From Ktedonobacter racemifer DSM 44963 (GTDB lineage: Bacteria > Chloroflexota > Ktedonobacteria > Ktedonobacterales > Ktedonobacteraceae): 64,000 bases of DNA. Each line of letters opens with the position of its first letter. The first letter of the stretch is position 1. Under the pieces are notes generated by a model, which ran no database searches, was not told the origin of the DNA, and saw only the letters and a list, made by a program, of their open reading frames with translations. Below are positions 28,094 to 38,146 of this stretch, in pieces. The stretch is taken from the NCBI RefSeq assembly GCF_000178855.1, contig NZ_ADVG01000003.1, positions 620,001-684,000 of the forward strand, given 5' to 3'. Position numbers and translations under genes: made by a program.

Positions 28094-29026
28094 ATGTTTT
28101 TCCATGTACAGAAGCTGATCAATGAAATTGTGCCCGATGAACCAGATCCGGCTGCGGCTAATGCGCTTCAGGAGGGATTGGGCGGCCAATTTGGTGAAAT
28201 GCGCACCATGATGCAGTACCTCTTTCAAAGCTTCAATTTTCGCGGCAAAGCCAAACCCTATCTCGATGTCATTCAAGGCGTAGGCATCGAAGAGATTAGC
28301 CATGTGGAACTGATCGCGACCACAATTAACCGGCTCGTGGATGGATCTCCTCGTTATCAGGGCAAGGAAATGGGCGAAGGGTGCAACAGCACTCCGCTCA
28401 AGGTTGCGCTTGATCGGAATGGTCAGGGGCATGGCAATATTCATCATTTCCTGGTCGCTGCTCAGGGAGCAATGCCAGTGGATGCCGCCGGAAATCCCTG
28501 GTCGGGCTCGTATGTCTATAATAGCGGCAATTTGTCGCTTGATCTGCTCTATAATTTGATGCTGGAAAGCACGGGGCGTCTCCAAAAGTGTCGTCTGTAT
28601 GAAATGACCGCGAATAAGACGGCACGCTCCACCATCTCGTATTTAATTGTGCGTGATCACGCGCATGAGAATGTCTTTGCGAAGGCACTGGAGTCGCTGG
28701 GCGTGAATTGGAATAAACTGCTTCCCATTCCCAATTTCGATGCCACACAGTTCCCCGAAGTGAAGCAATTGATGGAAAAGGGGCTTCACAACCAGCAGTA
28801 CCACTGGCGCTTGGATGGCTCAGAGATGGCGAAGATCATTACCGGCCAATCCCCCTCAACGACCAGTGAGCACAATGGAGGCACCCTGCAGGTTCCCAAG
28901 CAGGCTCCTGAAGGCGTTCCATTCACGCCAGGGGACGTACGGCCAGAAGAGTTTGCTCCTGGTCTCTCCCACGATATTGAGGCGATGGCCGAACAGGTGA
29001 TGCAGGCAGCAAAACACGTGCGGTAA
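28094..29026 (+). CDS. Manganese catalase
   Basis: The 310-residue protein is a non-haem dimanganese catalase that converts hydrogen peroxide to water and oxygen. The ferritin-like four-helix bundle carries the metal ligands in LGGQFGEMRTMMQYLFQSF, then GIEEISHVELIATTIN, then LYEMTANKTARSTISYLIV followed by RDHAHENVF. The C-terminal tail is the usual extended arm. The ATG at 28094 has AAGGAG five bases upstream and gives the standard start MFFHVQKLINEIV. No signal peptide is present, so it is cytoplasmic. It stands alone between a broken decarboxylase and an MFS gene. A role in peroxide defence, perhaps in spores or aerial cells, is inferred from related genomes. Confidence 0.95.
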   Translation: MFFHVQKLINEIVPDEPDPAAANALQEGLGGQFGEMRTMMQYLFQSFNFRGKAKPYLDVIQGVGIEEISHVELIATTINRLVDGSPRYQGKEMGEGCNSTPLKVALDRNGQGHGNIHHFLVAAQGAMPVDAAGNPWSGSYVYNSGNLSLDLLYNLMLESTGRLQKCRLYEMTANKTARSTISYLIVRDHAHENVFAKALESLGVNWNKLLPIPNFDATQFPEVKQLMEKGLHNQQYHWRLDGSEMAKIITGQSPSTTSEHNGGTLQVPKQAPEGVPFTPGDVRPEEFAPGLSHDIEAMAEQVMQAAKHVR

Positions 29027-29493
29027 AGGACGATACAGGCTCTAGCTTGCGATTTCCTCTCCTTACGCGATGCGTACTCCATGCATGTCAGTTCAGATTG
29101 CTGGACGAGTGGAAACGAGTATCGTCCGTGCTTCTCTGCATGGTATGGCTCCTGGCCACGTGAGGGTGAATGCTGGACGAGTCTTCAGACTCGATCCGTG
29201 CCAGTGCCCACGGGATGCGCAACGAGGTTGAAAAAGGAGAGGAGTTTGTCTCCTGTCAGGAAAGGCAAGCTCTGCTTTCTTGCGCAAGAGGCTTGACAGG
29301 TTCTCAAAGGTTGGGTATGGTATGAGTACATGAACTGATGGTAGCTAGGGTTCCGCTGATGCTTTTCAGGTCTGGACCGAGCGCTACAGAAGCTGCACAC
29401 GCAGCAGGCACCTCATGGAACAAAATGCCAGAGAGGAGAGGTTGATGCGTTTTGACGTGTCTTCTTCTTTTTTTGTTTGGCTGGAGGTGCCAT
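29027..29493. other. Intergenic region upstream of the MFS gene
   Basis: It contains the promoter at 29293-29321 and a leader of about 165 bases. I see no other gene. Confidence 0.4.
29293..29321 (+). promoter_or_regulatory. Sigma-70-type promoter for the MFS-LRR genes
   Basis: TTGACA at 29293-29298 and TATGGT at 29316-29321 are separated by exactly 17 bases, upstream of the gene starting at 29494. Confidence 0.6.
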
Positions 29494-30756
29494 GTGTCAA
29501 AATATACGCTTGTCCCTGAACAACACGCTGCTCGCTTCCGTTTTGCTGCGCTGCATTCCCGCGCCTTTGCGCTGCTGTGGCTGGGTGGGATTGTCTCTTA
29601 CATCGGCACCCAGATCCAGCTCATCGGAACAACCTGGCTAGTCATCCACTTTCCTCATGCTGCTCTGTGGCTGGGAGGACTCAGCCTCTGTTTTGCGCTC
29701 CCGATGACTCTTCTTCCTCCTTTGGGTGGATGGCTAGCTGATCGGATCAATCGCATGACGCTTCTCAAATGGGCCAGGGGTATTCAGATCGCTTTGCCTG
29801 TCCTCGTCGCCTGTCTGCTGATGAGTGGTCACCTCCAACTCTGGATGCTTTCTGTCCACACGTTTCTTGTCGGTGTTGCCACGGCTTTTAGCCTACCAGC
29901 GAATCAAACGCTGTTGCCCTCTCTGGTGCCAGAAGAAGAGGTGCAGAGTGCCACTTCTCTGCAGTCCGCGATGTTTGCGAGCGCCACACTCGTCGGTCCT
30001 GCACTGGGTGGGGTGCTGTTGCAACCGGTAGGGGTAGCTGGTCTCTTCCTCGTCGATGCGCTCTCGACCCTGGCGGTTTTCCTTCCCCTGTTCCTGCTTC
30101 ACGGGATCTCCCGACGGGAAAATGTGAGGAGACAGGCCCCGAACCATCACCTGATGGATGGGTTCCGCGCGATTTTCCAGCATCGGGATCTCGTGGCACT
30201 GCTCGTGATGGCCATGTGCCTGTGCCTGCTGCAAGGAGGCTCTCAGACGCTGCTGCCTCTCTTCGCACAGGAGACGTTTCACGTCGGAGCCGATGGGTAT
30301 GGCTGGCTTCGTACTATCTCTGGCGCCGGAGCCGTGCTTAGTAGCTTGCTGTTGTCAGCCGTGGGCACCATCCGCCGTACAACCGTGCTCATTGTTGGGG
30401 CAACGCTCTTGCAGGCGAGCGTCCTCCTGCTCTTTGCGAACGTTCCTGTCTTTGGTCTTGCTCTCGTCTTGCTCTTTCTGGCAGGGATCTCAGGCACGCT
30501 CGCCTCTGCCCTTGTTCAAACACAGCTCTATCTCGTCGCGCCAGAACAGTTCCGCGGGAGTACTATGGCGCTTTACATCGTCGCACTGGTTGGGTTCAAT
30601 GCCATTGGGGGAATGATCGGGGGAAGTGTGGCCCAGGCGTCTTCCTGCTCTCAGGCAGTCACCTGGATCGTACTCGTTGTGATGGCAGTCATGCTCTTCT
30701 TCCTCCTCTCTCACAAAAGGAGAGGAACGAGGAGAGCGAGACCAAGAGAAAGGTGA
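29494..30756 (+). CDS. MFS efflux-type transporter
   Basis: The 420-residue protein has about twelve hydrophobic helices and matches the MFS_3/enterobactin-exporter-like group. It opens HSRAFALLWLGGIVSYIGTQ and has the motif-A loop GGWLADRINRMTLL between helices 2 and 3. A conserved FSLPANQTLLPSLVPEEEVQSA segment follows helix 4. The GTG at 29494 was chosen because GGAGG lies six bases before it. It is a proton-driven exporter; substrate unknown, drugs or siderophores are usual. The leucine-rich-repeat gene begins eight bases after its stop, so the two are probably co-transcribed. Confidence 0.85.
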   Translation: MSKYTLVPEQHAARFRFAALHSRAFALLWLGGIVSYIGTQIQLIGTTWLVIHFPHAALWLGGLSLCFALPMTLLPPLGGWLADRINRMTLLKWARGIQIALPVLVACLLMSGHLQLWMLSVHTFLVGVATAFSLPANQTLLPSLVPEEEVQSATSLQSAMFASATLVGPALGGVLLQPVGVAGLFLVDALSTLAVFLPLFLLHGISRRENVRRQAPNHHLMDGFRAIFQHRDLVALLVMAMCLCLLQGGSQTLLPLFAQETFHVGADGYGWLRTISGAGAVLSSLLLSAVGTIRRTTVLIVGATLLQASVLLLFANVPVFGLALVLLFLAGISGTLASALVQTQLYLVAPEQFRGSTMALYIVALVGFNAIGGMIGGSVAQASSCSQAVTWIVLVVMAVMLFFLLSHKRRGTRRARPRER

Positions 30757-30764
30757 GGTCTGGG

Positions 30765-31424
30765 ATGTCAGAAAAGTCAAAAGATCAGGAAACAGTCGCA
30801 GTGCTTGTTCAAAAACTTGGTCTGCCGAAAAGGGTCGTGCGCTGTAAATATGACGAGGATTTTCATCTGATCGAATGCAAACTCACGGCATGCGAACGCC
30901 CCTGGCTACCAGCAGAGATTGGGCAACTGACGCATCTGCGCAGCCTGCATGTGCGATACTCGAAGCTTCGTCAGATCCCCGAAGAGATTGGTCAGTTGGT
31001 CCATCTGGAGCGTTTGCATCTGGATCATAACCACCTGGAAGCGCTGCCCATGTCTTTGTGGCAGTTACCCAATCTACGGTATTTGCACCTGGACCATAAC
31101 CACCTCACAGAGGTGCCTCCAGAAATTGGACACTTGCGGAACGTACGGAGCCTGGAATTGAGTGCGAATCACCTGAGGCACTTGCCAGCAGAAATCGGCC
31201 AGTTAAGGCATTTGCGAAATCTCTTCCTGAGCCAGAACCATCTGACTACGCTGCCACAAGAACTTGGACACTTGCGGTCCTTGCTCATCCTCTCCGTAGA
31301 TGATAACCCATTGATCCTGCGAGATGAGTTCATTGGACCAGTGCCCCGATTGCCAAAACGCCAACAGATCAGCAAACGAGCCGACGATGGTGCAAGTTCT
31401 CATACCAGAGAGGAAGACCGATGA
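30765..31424 (+). CDS. Leucine-rich-repeat protein
   Basis: The 219-residue protein has a short basic N-terminal domain and then about six 23-residue leucine-rich repeats (IPEEIGQLVHLERLHLDHNHL and close variants). The repeats cover roughly residues 45-190. No signal peptide or membrane segment is seen. The repeat consensus (LPxEIGxLxxLxxLxLxxNxL) is the plant-intracellular type common in Ktedonobacteria. The stop codon overlaps the start of a transposase gene by four bases, so the final 30 residues may be coded by mobile-element sequence rather than the original C terminus. A protein-binding role is all that can be said. Confidence 0.75.
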   Translation: MSEKSKDQETVAVLVQKLGLPKRVVRCKYDEDFHLIECKLTACERPWLPAEIGQLTHLRSLHVRYSKLRQIPEEIGQLVHLERLHLDHNHLEALPMSLWQLPNLRYLHLDHNHLTEVPPEIGHLRNVRSLELSANHLRHLPAEIGQLRHLRNLFLSQNHLTTLPQELGHLRSLLILSVDDNPLILRDEFIGPVPRLPKRQQISKRADDGASSHTREEDR

Positions 31425-33343
31425 CGAGTCTCACTGCTTCCTCGGTGAACATCCTGACGACTTCGCAAGCGGTCCCCTCGACGCCATCCTGGTTCGGGGA
31501 AATCACGGTGATAGCTCATCACCTTCAACGCCAGGATGTGCTTACTGCCATCGAAGAACAGGTACACTTTGCCCGTCGCCGTTTTGGGCGGTACGAGGTG
31601 ATCGATTTTGTTGCCGTCCTTTTCGGCTATGCGATCAGTGGCGAACGAACGCTCGAAGCCTTTTACGAGTGCCTCCAGCCCTGGGCAAACATGCTCATGG
31701 CGCTCTTCGGACGCGATCGTTTGCCAGCCCGTTCGACCCTTAGTCGCTTCCTCGCCGCGCTTGATCAGCCCACAGTGGAGTCCCTGCGCACGCTGTTTCT
31801 CAAAGATCTGCTTGCTCGTCCTCTGGGAAAAGAGGAGCAGTTAGGCGGGCTGTTCGATCGGCAGGGGAACCGCTACCTCGTCTTCGATGTGGATGGGACA
31901 CGCGAGGCCGCCCGCCAACGGGCTTTGCCGCAAACGGCAGATCGGCCTGCTCCACAGCGGCGTTTGCGTCCGCTGTGTGCTCCCGGCTACACCGGACGTA
32001 AGCGCGGGGAAATCGTGCGGAGCCGGACGACAGTATTGCAAGCGCATACGCATCAGTTCCTCGGCACGTTTGGAAACTCCGGCAATGGGGAATACCGAGC
32101 CGAACTGCGTCGGGCCGTCACGGCCATACAAGGCTACCGAGAGGCACATCACCATCCTGAAGAACGGGTTCTGCTGCGCCTCGACGGGCAATATGGCACA
32201 GGAGCCGTCCTCGCCGACCTGGCTGGGTTGCCTTTTGTGATGCGCGGCAAAGCCTACCACCTCTTGAAACACACTGACATCCAGGCTCGCCTGAAACTGC
32301 CTCCCGATCAGCACCTGACCCACCCGGAGAGTGGGATGGTGCGCGCGCTCTACGACTGCCCAGATGTGCCTGTAGGGCCTGATGGCGTCTCTTGCCGCGT
32401 GGTGGTCGCGACCCATCAGGCCTCCGAAAAGAAGAGCCGGATTGGGGTCACGCGTGCTGGCGTCGTCTATGAACTCTTCTTCTCTCGCTTACCGCAGCAG
32501 ACATTTACCGCCTCCGACGTCGTGGCGCTGTATCTGCATCGTGGCGCCTTTGAAACAACATTAGCTGATGAAGACCAGGAGATCGATCCCGACCGATGGG
32601 TCAGCCATACGGCTACGGGTCAAGAGGTCTGGCAACTGATTAGCCAATGGGTATGGAATCTGCGTCTGGAACTGGGCCATCAGCTCCATCCTGATCCGGT
32701 GCGTACAACTGAGTTCGCTCCCGCTCTCCCACCTGCGCACAAGGAGACCCCCGCTCAGGCTCCTGTTCAGGGATACGAGAAAGCCTCCGTAGCCCTGCCC
32801 TGGAAAGCTGGCCGTTTCTCAGGCCAAGACTTTGCCCTCCAACCCGATGGGACGCTGCGCTGTCCCGCTGACCAGATGCTGGTGGCAAACGAGCGGCGTA
32901 GGGAAGCCAATGGGAGCCTGCGCGTGGTCTATGCCGCCAGCATCCGCAGTTGCCGTCCCTGTCCCCTGCGCGAGCACTGTCAATGGAATGGCAGTGCCAC
33001 CAAGAAGCCGCGCCAGGTGAGTGTCTTGTTGCATCCATTGCGCGTTGGTTCTCAACCCATCCTGTGGAAGGATTGGAGCCGCAGGCAGCATCGGCGAGCG
33101 TGTATGCAACTCCTTCGTCATCAACGCGTGGAGGTGCGGGTCGAACCGGCTCTTGCTGCCGCTTCCCTTTCTCCTCTCACATCAGCGCCTCTGTCTCGCG
33201 CGCAGCGGGCGCACTATCGTCTGACGTTTCAAGAACGGCTGGTTCGCAATGCCCGCGTTTCCACCGCTGGGCAGGTAACCATCAGACTGTGTGGTGTTCC
33301 CGCAAACTTTGCCACTTCGCTTGGCCTATCGTTAATAGCTTGA
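31421..33343 (+). CDS. DDE transposase, large (IS4/IS1182-like)
   Basis: This 640-residue protein has features of IS4-superfamily transposases: a helical N-terminal domain (FGYAISGERTLEAFYECLQP), YLVFDVDGTREAARQRALP with the first acidic residue, RVLLRLDGQYGTGAVLADL, and the late YLHRGAFETTLADEDQEID. Near the C terminus is a cysteine cluster (CPADQ ... CRPCPLREHC) like that of IS1182 transposases. It appears full length. The start overlaps the leucine-rich-repeat stop (ATGA) and has GAGGAAG upstream. I did not find clear terminal inverted repeats, so element limits are not given. Confidence 0.75.
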   Translation: MTSLTASSVNILTTSQAVPSTPSWFGEITVIAHHLQRQDVLTAIEEQVHFARRRFGRYEVIDFVAVLFGYAISGERTLEAFYECLQPWANMLMALFGRDRLPARSTLSRFLAALDQPTVESLRTLFLKDLLARPLGKEEQLGGLFDRQGNRYLVFDVDGTREAARQRALPQTADRPAPQRRLRPLCAPGYTGRKRGEIVRSRTTVLQAHTHQFLGTFGNSGNGEYRAELRRAVTAIQGYREAHHHPEERVLLRLDGQYGTGAVLADLAGLPFVMRGKAYHLLKHTDIQARLKLPPDQHLTHPESGMVRALYDCPDVPVGPDGVSCRVVVATHQASEKKSRIGVTRAGVVYELFFSRLPQQTFTASDVVALYLHRGAFETTLADEDQEIDPDRWVSHTATGQEVWQLISQWVWNLRLELGHQLHPDPVRTTEFAPALPPAHKETPAQAPVQGYEKASVALPWKAGRFSGQDFALQPDGTLRCPADQMLVANERRREANGSLRVVYAASIRSCRPCPLREHCQWNGSATKKPRQVSVLLHPLRVGSQPILWKDWSRRQHRRACMQLLRHQRVEVRVEPALAAASLSPLTSAPLSRAQRAHYRLTFQERLVRNARVSTAGQVTIRLCGVPANFATSLGLSLIA

Positions 33344-33531
33344 ACCAAACGCTCGGAACGCCTCGCTCCTCTCTCGCCTCGGACAAGTTTGCTTCTCCGA
33401 ATGCATCTCTCTGACCTCTTTCCCCGATTTTTCTTCCTTTCTGCCCTTCTCGTTCTCCATCCCGCTGTTTTTGTTCCCTCTGATGCGTTTTCTCTCACGG
33501 TTTGCTGCACTTTTGCCCAGAAGAACAAGGA

Positions 33532-33920
33532 TTAGCTCTTCAACAACCTCGTTGCGCAATTCGTGGGTCTTGGATGCGCTGCTGCACCTGAGCAGGGAGA
33601 CGCATCCAGAGGTGAGAGGGAAGAATGGATGCAATCACGGAGAACCTCGCAATCCTCAGCCACATGCAACAAGTCGGTGAGACTCTCAGCAGTCAGTTTG
33701 CTGAAACCTGGTGACCGAGACGGAGCCAGTGTAGTGCATGCCAGAGGAAGGCACAAGAGCATCCCATCGCGATACGCCACGAAGACGTGCCCATCCTCAT
33801 GAGGGGATGAGGTGATGGAAACCAGGCTGAAGCGGCGTCCGAACAGGGGATGCCCCGGATCGATGACCTCAATCTCTCTCAGTTTTGGGTCATCTGGGTT
33901 CTTGAACCGGGTATTGAGTT
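33532..33920 (-). pseudogene. Remnant of a small mobile-element-associated protein (DUF5372-like)
   Basis: Read on the minus strand from the group II intron fragment, the frame gives QLNTRFKNPDDPKLREIEV, then DPGHPLFGRRFSLVSITSS and GHVFVAYRDGMLLCLPLACT. The HPLFGRxFxLV and GHVxVxYRxxxLLxxPLA pattern resembles short proteins found beside transposases and recombinases (I recall them as DUF5372). No start codon survives; the 5' end is lost at about 33920 where the reverse-transcriptase fragment begins on the other strand. The bases 33344-33531 hold nothing I recognise. Confidence 0.4.
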
Positions 33921-35273
33921 GTGCGATCGTTTGACACGATCGATCATACTGTGTTACTGACCATTTTGGGAGAAAAGCTCAAAGACAACCGTTTCTTGAG
34001 ATTGCTATCAAACCTCCTCCGGGCAGGATATTTGGAGGATTGGAAATACCACCGAACCCTTTCCGGAAGCCCGCAGGGCGGGGTGGTCTCACCAATACTC
34101 AGCAATATCTACCTGGACAAGTTTGATGCCTTTGTCGAGCAAGTGCTCATTCCAGAATATACACGGGGAGCCAAAAGACGACCCAATCTGCACTACGAAG
34201 CATTGAGAGCACAGGCCAATCGCAGGAAACGCGCGGGAAAACGAAAAGAAGCGCAACGGCTCTGGACACAAGTTCAACACCTGCCTTCCAGAGACCCACA
34301 CGATCCTGACTACCGGCGCCTCAAATATGTCCGATATGCAGATGACACGTTGTTTGGCTTCATCGGACCAAAAGCAGAGGCTGAGGAAATCAAAGGAAAG
34401 ATAGCCAACTGGTTGAGAGAGAATCTGAAGCTCTCCCTGTCTCTGGAGAAAACGTTGATTACCAACGCAAGCTCAGATATGGCTCACTTCCTCGGCTATG
34501 AAATCGTCGCCCAACGTGCCAACGAGAAGCACAACTCCCAATCGGGATATCGGACCGTCAATGGCAAGATGGGATTACGAGTTCCTGCCGAGGTCATCCA
34601 AAAGCGATGCACCAGATACATGCGCAAGGGAGTTCCTGCGCATCGTAATGAACTGATCCAAGATGATGATTACACCATCATCAATCGTTATCAGGCCGAA
34701 TACCGGGGTCTGATTCAATACTATGTGCTGGCAATCAATGTAAGCTGGTTTCACCAACTTCATTGGGTCATGCAAGCCTCACTCCTCAGGACACTCGCCC
34801 GGAAACATCGGACAAGCCTGAAAGCCATGGCCGAAAAATTCCGAGCGACAACAGAGACTCCTTACGAAAGACTGTCCTGTTTAGAGATAGTTGTTGAACG
34901 AGCAAACGGAAAGAAGCCCTTGGTAGCACAGTTCGGAGGCATACCGCTGAGACGGCAAGAAAAGGCAATCCTGACCGATCTCGATCCAATCTACTCTCAA
35001 CAGCGAGGCCGCGACCGCAATGAACTCATCAAACGACTTCTTGCGGAGAAATGTGAACTCTGTGGTTCGCACACGAACATAGAAGTCCATCACATTCGCA
35101 AGCTGGCCGACCTCAGAGAAAAAGGAAGGAAAGAGAAGCCTCGGTGGGGGAAGAAAATGGCCCAAAGAAGGCGAAAAACCCTCATCGTTTGCGCCAACTG
35201 CCATGAGAACATCCATCGAGGGGACGGAAAACCACAAACACGAAAGACATCACTGGAGAGCGGAGTGCGGTGA
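33921..35273 (+). pseudogene. Group II intron reverse transcriptase/maturase, 5'-truncated
   Basis: The 450 residues cover the second half of a group II intron protein. They begin within RT motif 3 (SFDTIDHTVLLTIL) and include GSPQGGVVSPILSNIYLD, the catalytic KYVRYADDTLFGF, the thumb/X domain, and a C-terminal HNH endonuclease (CELCGSHTNIEVHHIRKL ... CANCHENIH). Motifs RT0 to RT2, and the residues before FDTIDH that include the first catalytic Asp region, are damaged or lost. A stop codon sits at 33915. Domain V of the intron RNA follows the stop region at 35258-35291. The intron is thus missing its 5' half and cannot move alone. Confidence 0.85.
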
Positions 35274-35291
35274 AAATCGCACGCTCCGTGT
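35258..35291 (+). ncRNA. Group II intron domain V (first intron)
   Basis: The 34 bases form the classic domain V hairpin: lower stem GAGCGGAGTGCGG, GAAA-type tetraloop, and returning strand TCGCACGCTCC. It overlaps the last codons of the truncated maturase, as expected for bacterial introns. Confidence 0.75.
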
Positions 35292-36236
35292 GCGCCGTGA
35301 GGCGCGTTGTGGTATCCCTGCTGGAAGCAGGAGGAACTGAGGAGAGGTTCCTGGGTTACTGGCATAGCTGGAGGCGAAAGCTGAAGGTGACCAAGCATGC
35401 CAGGCAAGCGACGCATGCTCGAAAGCGTTGTAGGGCAGGGTGTTCGTACGACCCGCTTCCTATGCGTAAAGCTGGATTGCCTGAACCCGAATCCTGACGG
35501 GGTGAATGTGCGCACCCATCGGAAGAACGCTTGAAACCGATGTCACGTTTTGTCTTGGCATGAACGGTGGGCTGGGACAATCCTCAAACGTGAACGAGGA
35601 CCAACGAGGTCTTTCAAAGGATGAGTCGGGACGCTACGGGAAGCTAGCACGTACCACAGCGACGTACCACGGGATCACCTTCCTGACGCGAGTCAGATGG
35701 TGACAGAGCTGCCATATGATTGCGCCCATGTGGCATAGAAGTCTCTGCCTTGGAAAAGGCATCACTGGAGCATGGTGATTAAAGCAGCATCTTACCTGCG
35801 CTCACAATGAGTTCAGGGATACCTTCCTCCGAAAGGTGAGAGGGGACAGTAGCATGATGTGAGCAAGGCTGGTGAAGTTCGAGTACCGCGAACCAGAGGT
35901 CAGTCAGCGAGGTCGTGCGTGGTGAAGACCGGATTGTTTGAAACCTAGTCGTGGGGGAAAAGTGGCAGCCCGCAGGATACGGTATGATCGCCTGCGCTCG
36001 ATGTTGTAGAGAAAGCTCATATTTCCCTGCAAAGCTCCCATCGAGACCAGCCCGCAAGGAGCGGGAAACGACGGACGGGACACCTAAAACACGAAGCGAG
36101 GCTTCTAGAGCAACTTGGGGATGGCCTACAGCCTGTGAAGGCCAAGGTCACGGAGGAGTCATAGTACTATCTCATCAAAAGTTTTTGTTGAGAAGGAAGG
36201 ACTCTAGGGAATCTGCTTAATTCTAAGGAGGTTGAC

Positions 36237-38126
36237 TTGGACGAGTCACACAAGACCTTACAGAGACTTGAGCGCCTACGACAACTGAATACAGACAGGA
36301 ACTGGATCAACTCGAACCTCTATCGCCTGATGTACAAAGAAGATTTGTACGTTCTGGCCTACGAAAGGATTAAATCAGCCCCAGGGAATATGACCCCAGG
36401 AACGGATGGAAAAACCATCGACGGCATCTCCATGTGCATGATCCAACACATCATCGAGGAGATGCGAACGGAACGATTTCAGTTCAAACCGGTCCGAACG
36501 GTCTATCTGCCAAAACCCAACGGAAAGAAGAGAAAGTTAGGAATCCCCTCCACGCGCGATAAAATCGTGCAAGAGGTGATCCGCACCATTCTCGAATGCA
36601 TCTATGATAGCCCAAAGGGACCATACTTTCACGAAACCAGCCACGGCTTCCGCCCGAACCGCAGTTGTCACACAGCGCTACGGGAGATTCGCGGGAAATG
36701 GCCGGCCATCAACTGGTTTTTGGAGGGAGATATTCAATCCTGCTTCGACGCGATCGACCACGGCGTGTTAGTGAGCCTCCTTCGCAAGAAGATTCGAGAC
36801 GAGCGCTTTCTCAATCTCATATGGAAGCTCCTGCGGGCAGGATACTTAGACCTACGAGAAGCGAGACACGATAGTCTGGCAGGAACCCCGCAAGGCGGCC
36901 TGGCAAGCCCAATCCTTGCAAACGTGTACTTGCATGAACTGGATGAAAAAGTCGAAGAAATGTGCAAACAGGTAGAGAGAGGCGGGAAACGGAAACGACG
37001 AAACCCCCTCTACCACAAACTGTCAGAACAAAAACTCCGCCTTGTCAAGAAAGGAGCAACACGCACAAAAGAATTCCGCGAATTAGTACGACAAATCCGA
37101 AATATGCCAGCAGTAGACGTGGATGACCCTAACTTCATCCGCCTCAAATATCTGAGGTATGCGGACGATTGGCTGGTTGGGATCTGCGGACCTCGAAAGC
37201 TTGCAGAACAAGTCAAGGAAGAACTGAAAACCTTCCTGAGTCAACGCCTCAAGCTCACCTTGAGCGCGGAAAAGACAAAAATCACGCATGCACGCAAAGA
37301 ACAGGCCCACTTCCTTGGAACTCGACTAGCCATTGGAAGAGAAGGAATTCAACGAGTCGTCACGACCAACAACGGTTCCATACGGCCTGTCAAACGCCGT
37401 TCAACGGGCTGGGAAATAGTTATGGTGGCTCCCAGAGATGAGCTCATCAAGAAACTCCATGCGAAAGGATTTTGCACTGCACTAGGACAACCCACCACCA
37501 AGTTAGGATGGATACATCTAGATGCAGACCAAATCATCGCCCTCTACAATGGCATCAATCGAGGAGTACAAAACTACTATCGCTTCGCGGACAACTTTTC
37601 ACACCTGATACGTATCCAATACATTCTCAAGTTCTCACTTGCTCACACGCTGGCAGCGAAATACAAGTGCTCAGTGCGCCAAGTTTTCAAGCGCTTTGGG
37701 AAAACTCCTACCGTTACCATCAAAGCAAAAGATGGGAAACGAGATCGTCAGGTCGCATTCTACAACAACAGCGACTGGAAAAAGCAACGGAACGGTTTTC
37801 AAATCAACCAAGCGACAGTCGATCAGCTCCGATGGAGCATGAAATTGCGATCACGCTCAAAATTGGGAATGCCATGCTGTATTTGTAGCAGTTCTGAGCA
37901 AGTAGAAATGCACCATGTCCGCCATATTCGGAAAACTGGCGCGAAAAAACCAGCCGGCATCAACGCCATATTACAACTGATGAATCGAAAACAGATCCCT
38001 GTCTGTTCAGAATGCCATCAGAAGATCCATCGAGGCGACTACAGTGGAATACGTCTCTCTGATCTGGCATACAACCCGTACGAATCAGTACAACGTAGGA
38101 GATTCCGTGAGAGCCGTATGCGGTGA
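36237..38126 (+). CDS. Group II intron reverse transcriptase/maturase with HNH endonuclease
   Basis: This 629-residue protein is a full-length intron-encoded protein. It has RT0 to RT7 (NTDRNWINSNLYRLMYKED; TPGTDGKTIDGIS; YLPKPNGKKRKLGIPSTRDK; FLEGDIQSCFDAIDH; GTPQGGLASPILANVYLHELD; catalytic LRYADDWLVG). The thumb/maturase domain follows, then an HNH domain (CCICSSSEQVEMHHVRHIRK ... CSECHQKIHRGD). It starts at a TTG preceded by AAGGAGG at good spacing. It should splice the intron RNA and copy it into target DNA. All catalytic residues are present, so the intron may be active. It is related to, but clearly different from, the truncated neighbour. Confidence 0.95.
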   Translation: MDESHKTLQRLERLRQLNTDRNWINSNLYRLMYKEDLYVLAYERIKSAPGNMTPGTDGKTIDGISMCMIQHIIEEMRTERFQFKPVRTVYLPKPNGKKRKLGIPSTRDKIVQEVIRTILECIYDSPKGPYFHETSHGFRPNRSCHTALREIRGKWPAINWFLEGDIQSCFDAIDHGVLVSLLRKKIRDERFLNLIWKLLRAGYLDLREARHDSLAGTPQGGLASPILANVYLHELDEKVEEMCKQVERGGKRKRRNPLYHKLSEQKLRLVKKGATRTKEFRELVRQIRNMPAVDVDDPNFIRLKYLRYADDWLVGICGPRKLAEQVKEELKTFLSQRLKLTLSAEKTKITHARKEQAHFLGTRLAIGREGIQRVVTTNNGSIRPVKRRSTGWEIVMVAPRDELIKKLHAKGFCTALGQPTTKLGWIHLDADQIIALYNGINRGVQNYYRFADNFSHLIRIQYILKFSLAHTLAAKYKCSVRQVFKRFGKTPTVTIKAKDGKRDRQVAFYNNSDWKKQRNGFQINQATVDQLRWSMKLRSRSKLGMPCCICSSSEQVEMHHVRHIRKTGAKKPAGINAILQLMNRKQIPVCSECHQKIHRGDYSGIRLSDLAYNPYESVQRRRFRESRMR

Positions 38127-38146
38127 CAAGCTGCACGTACGGTTCG
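38111..38146 (+). ncRNA. Group II intron domain V (second intron)
   Basis: GAGCCGTATGCGG and GCACGTACGGTTC pair around a GTGACAAG-type loop region, giving the typical domain V stem with the conserved AGC-like catalytic base. It overlaps the maturase stop. Confidence 0.75.
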
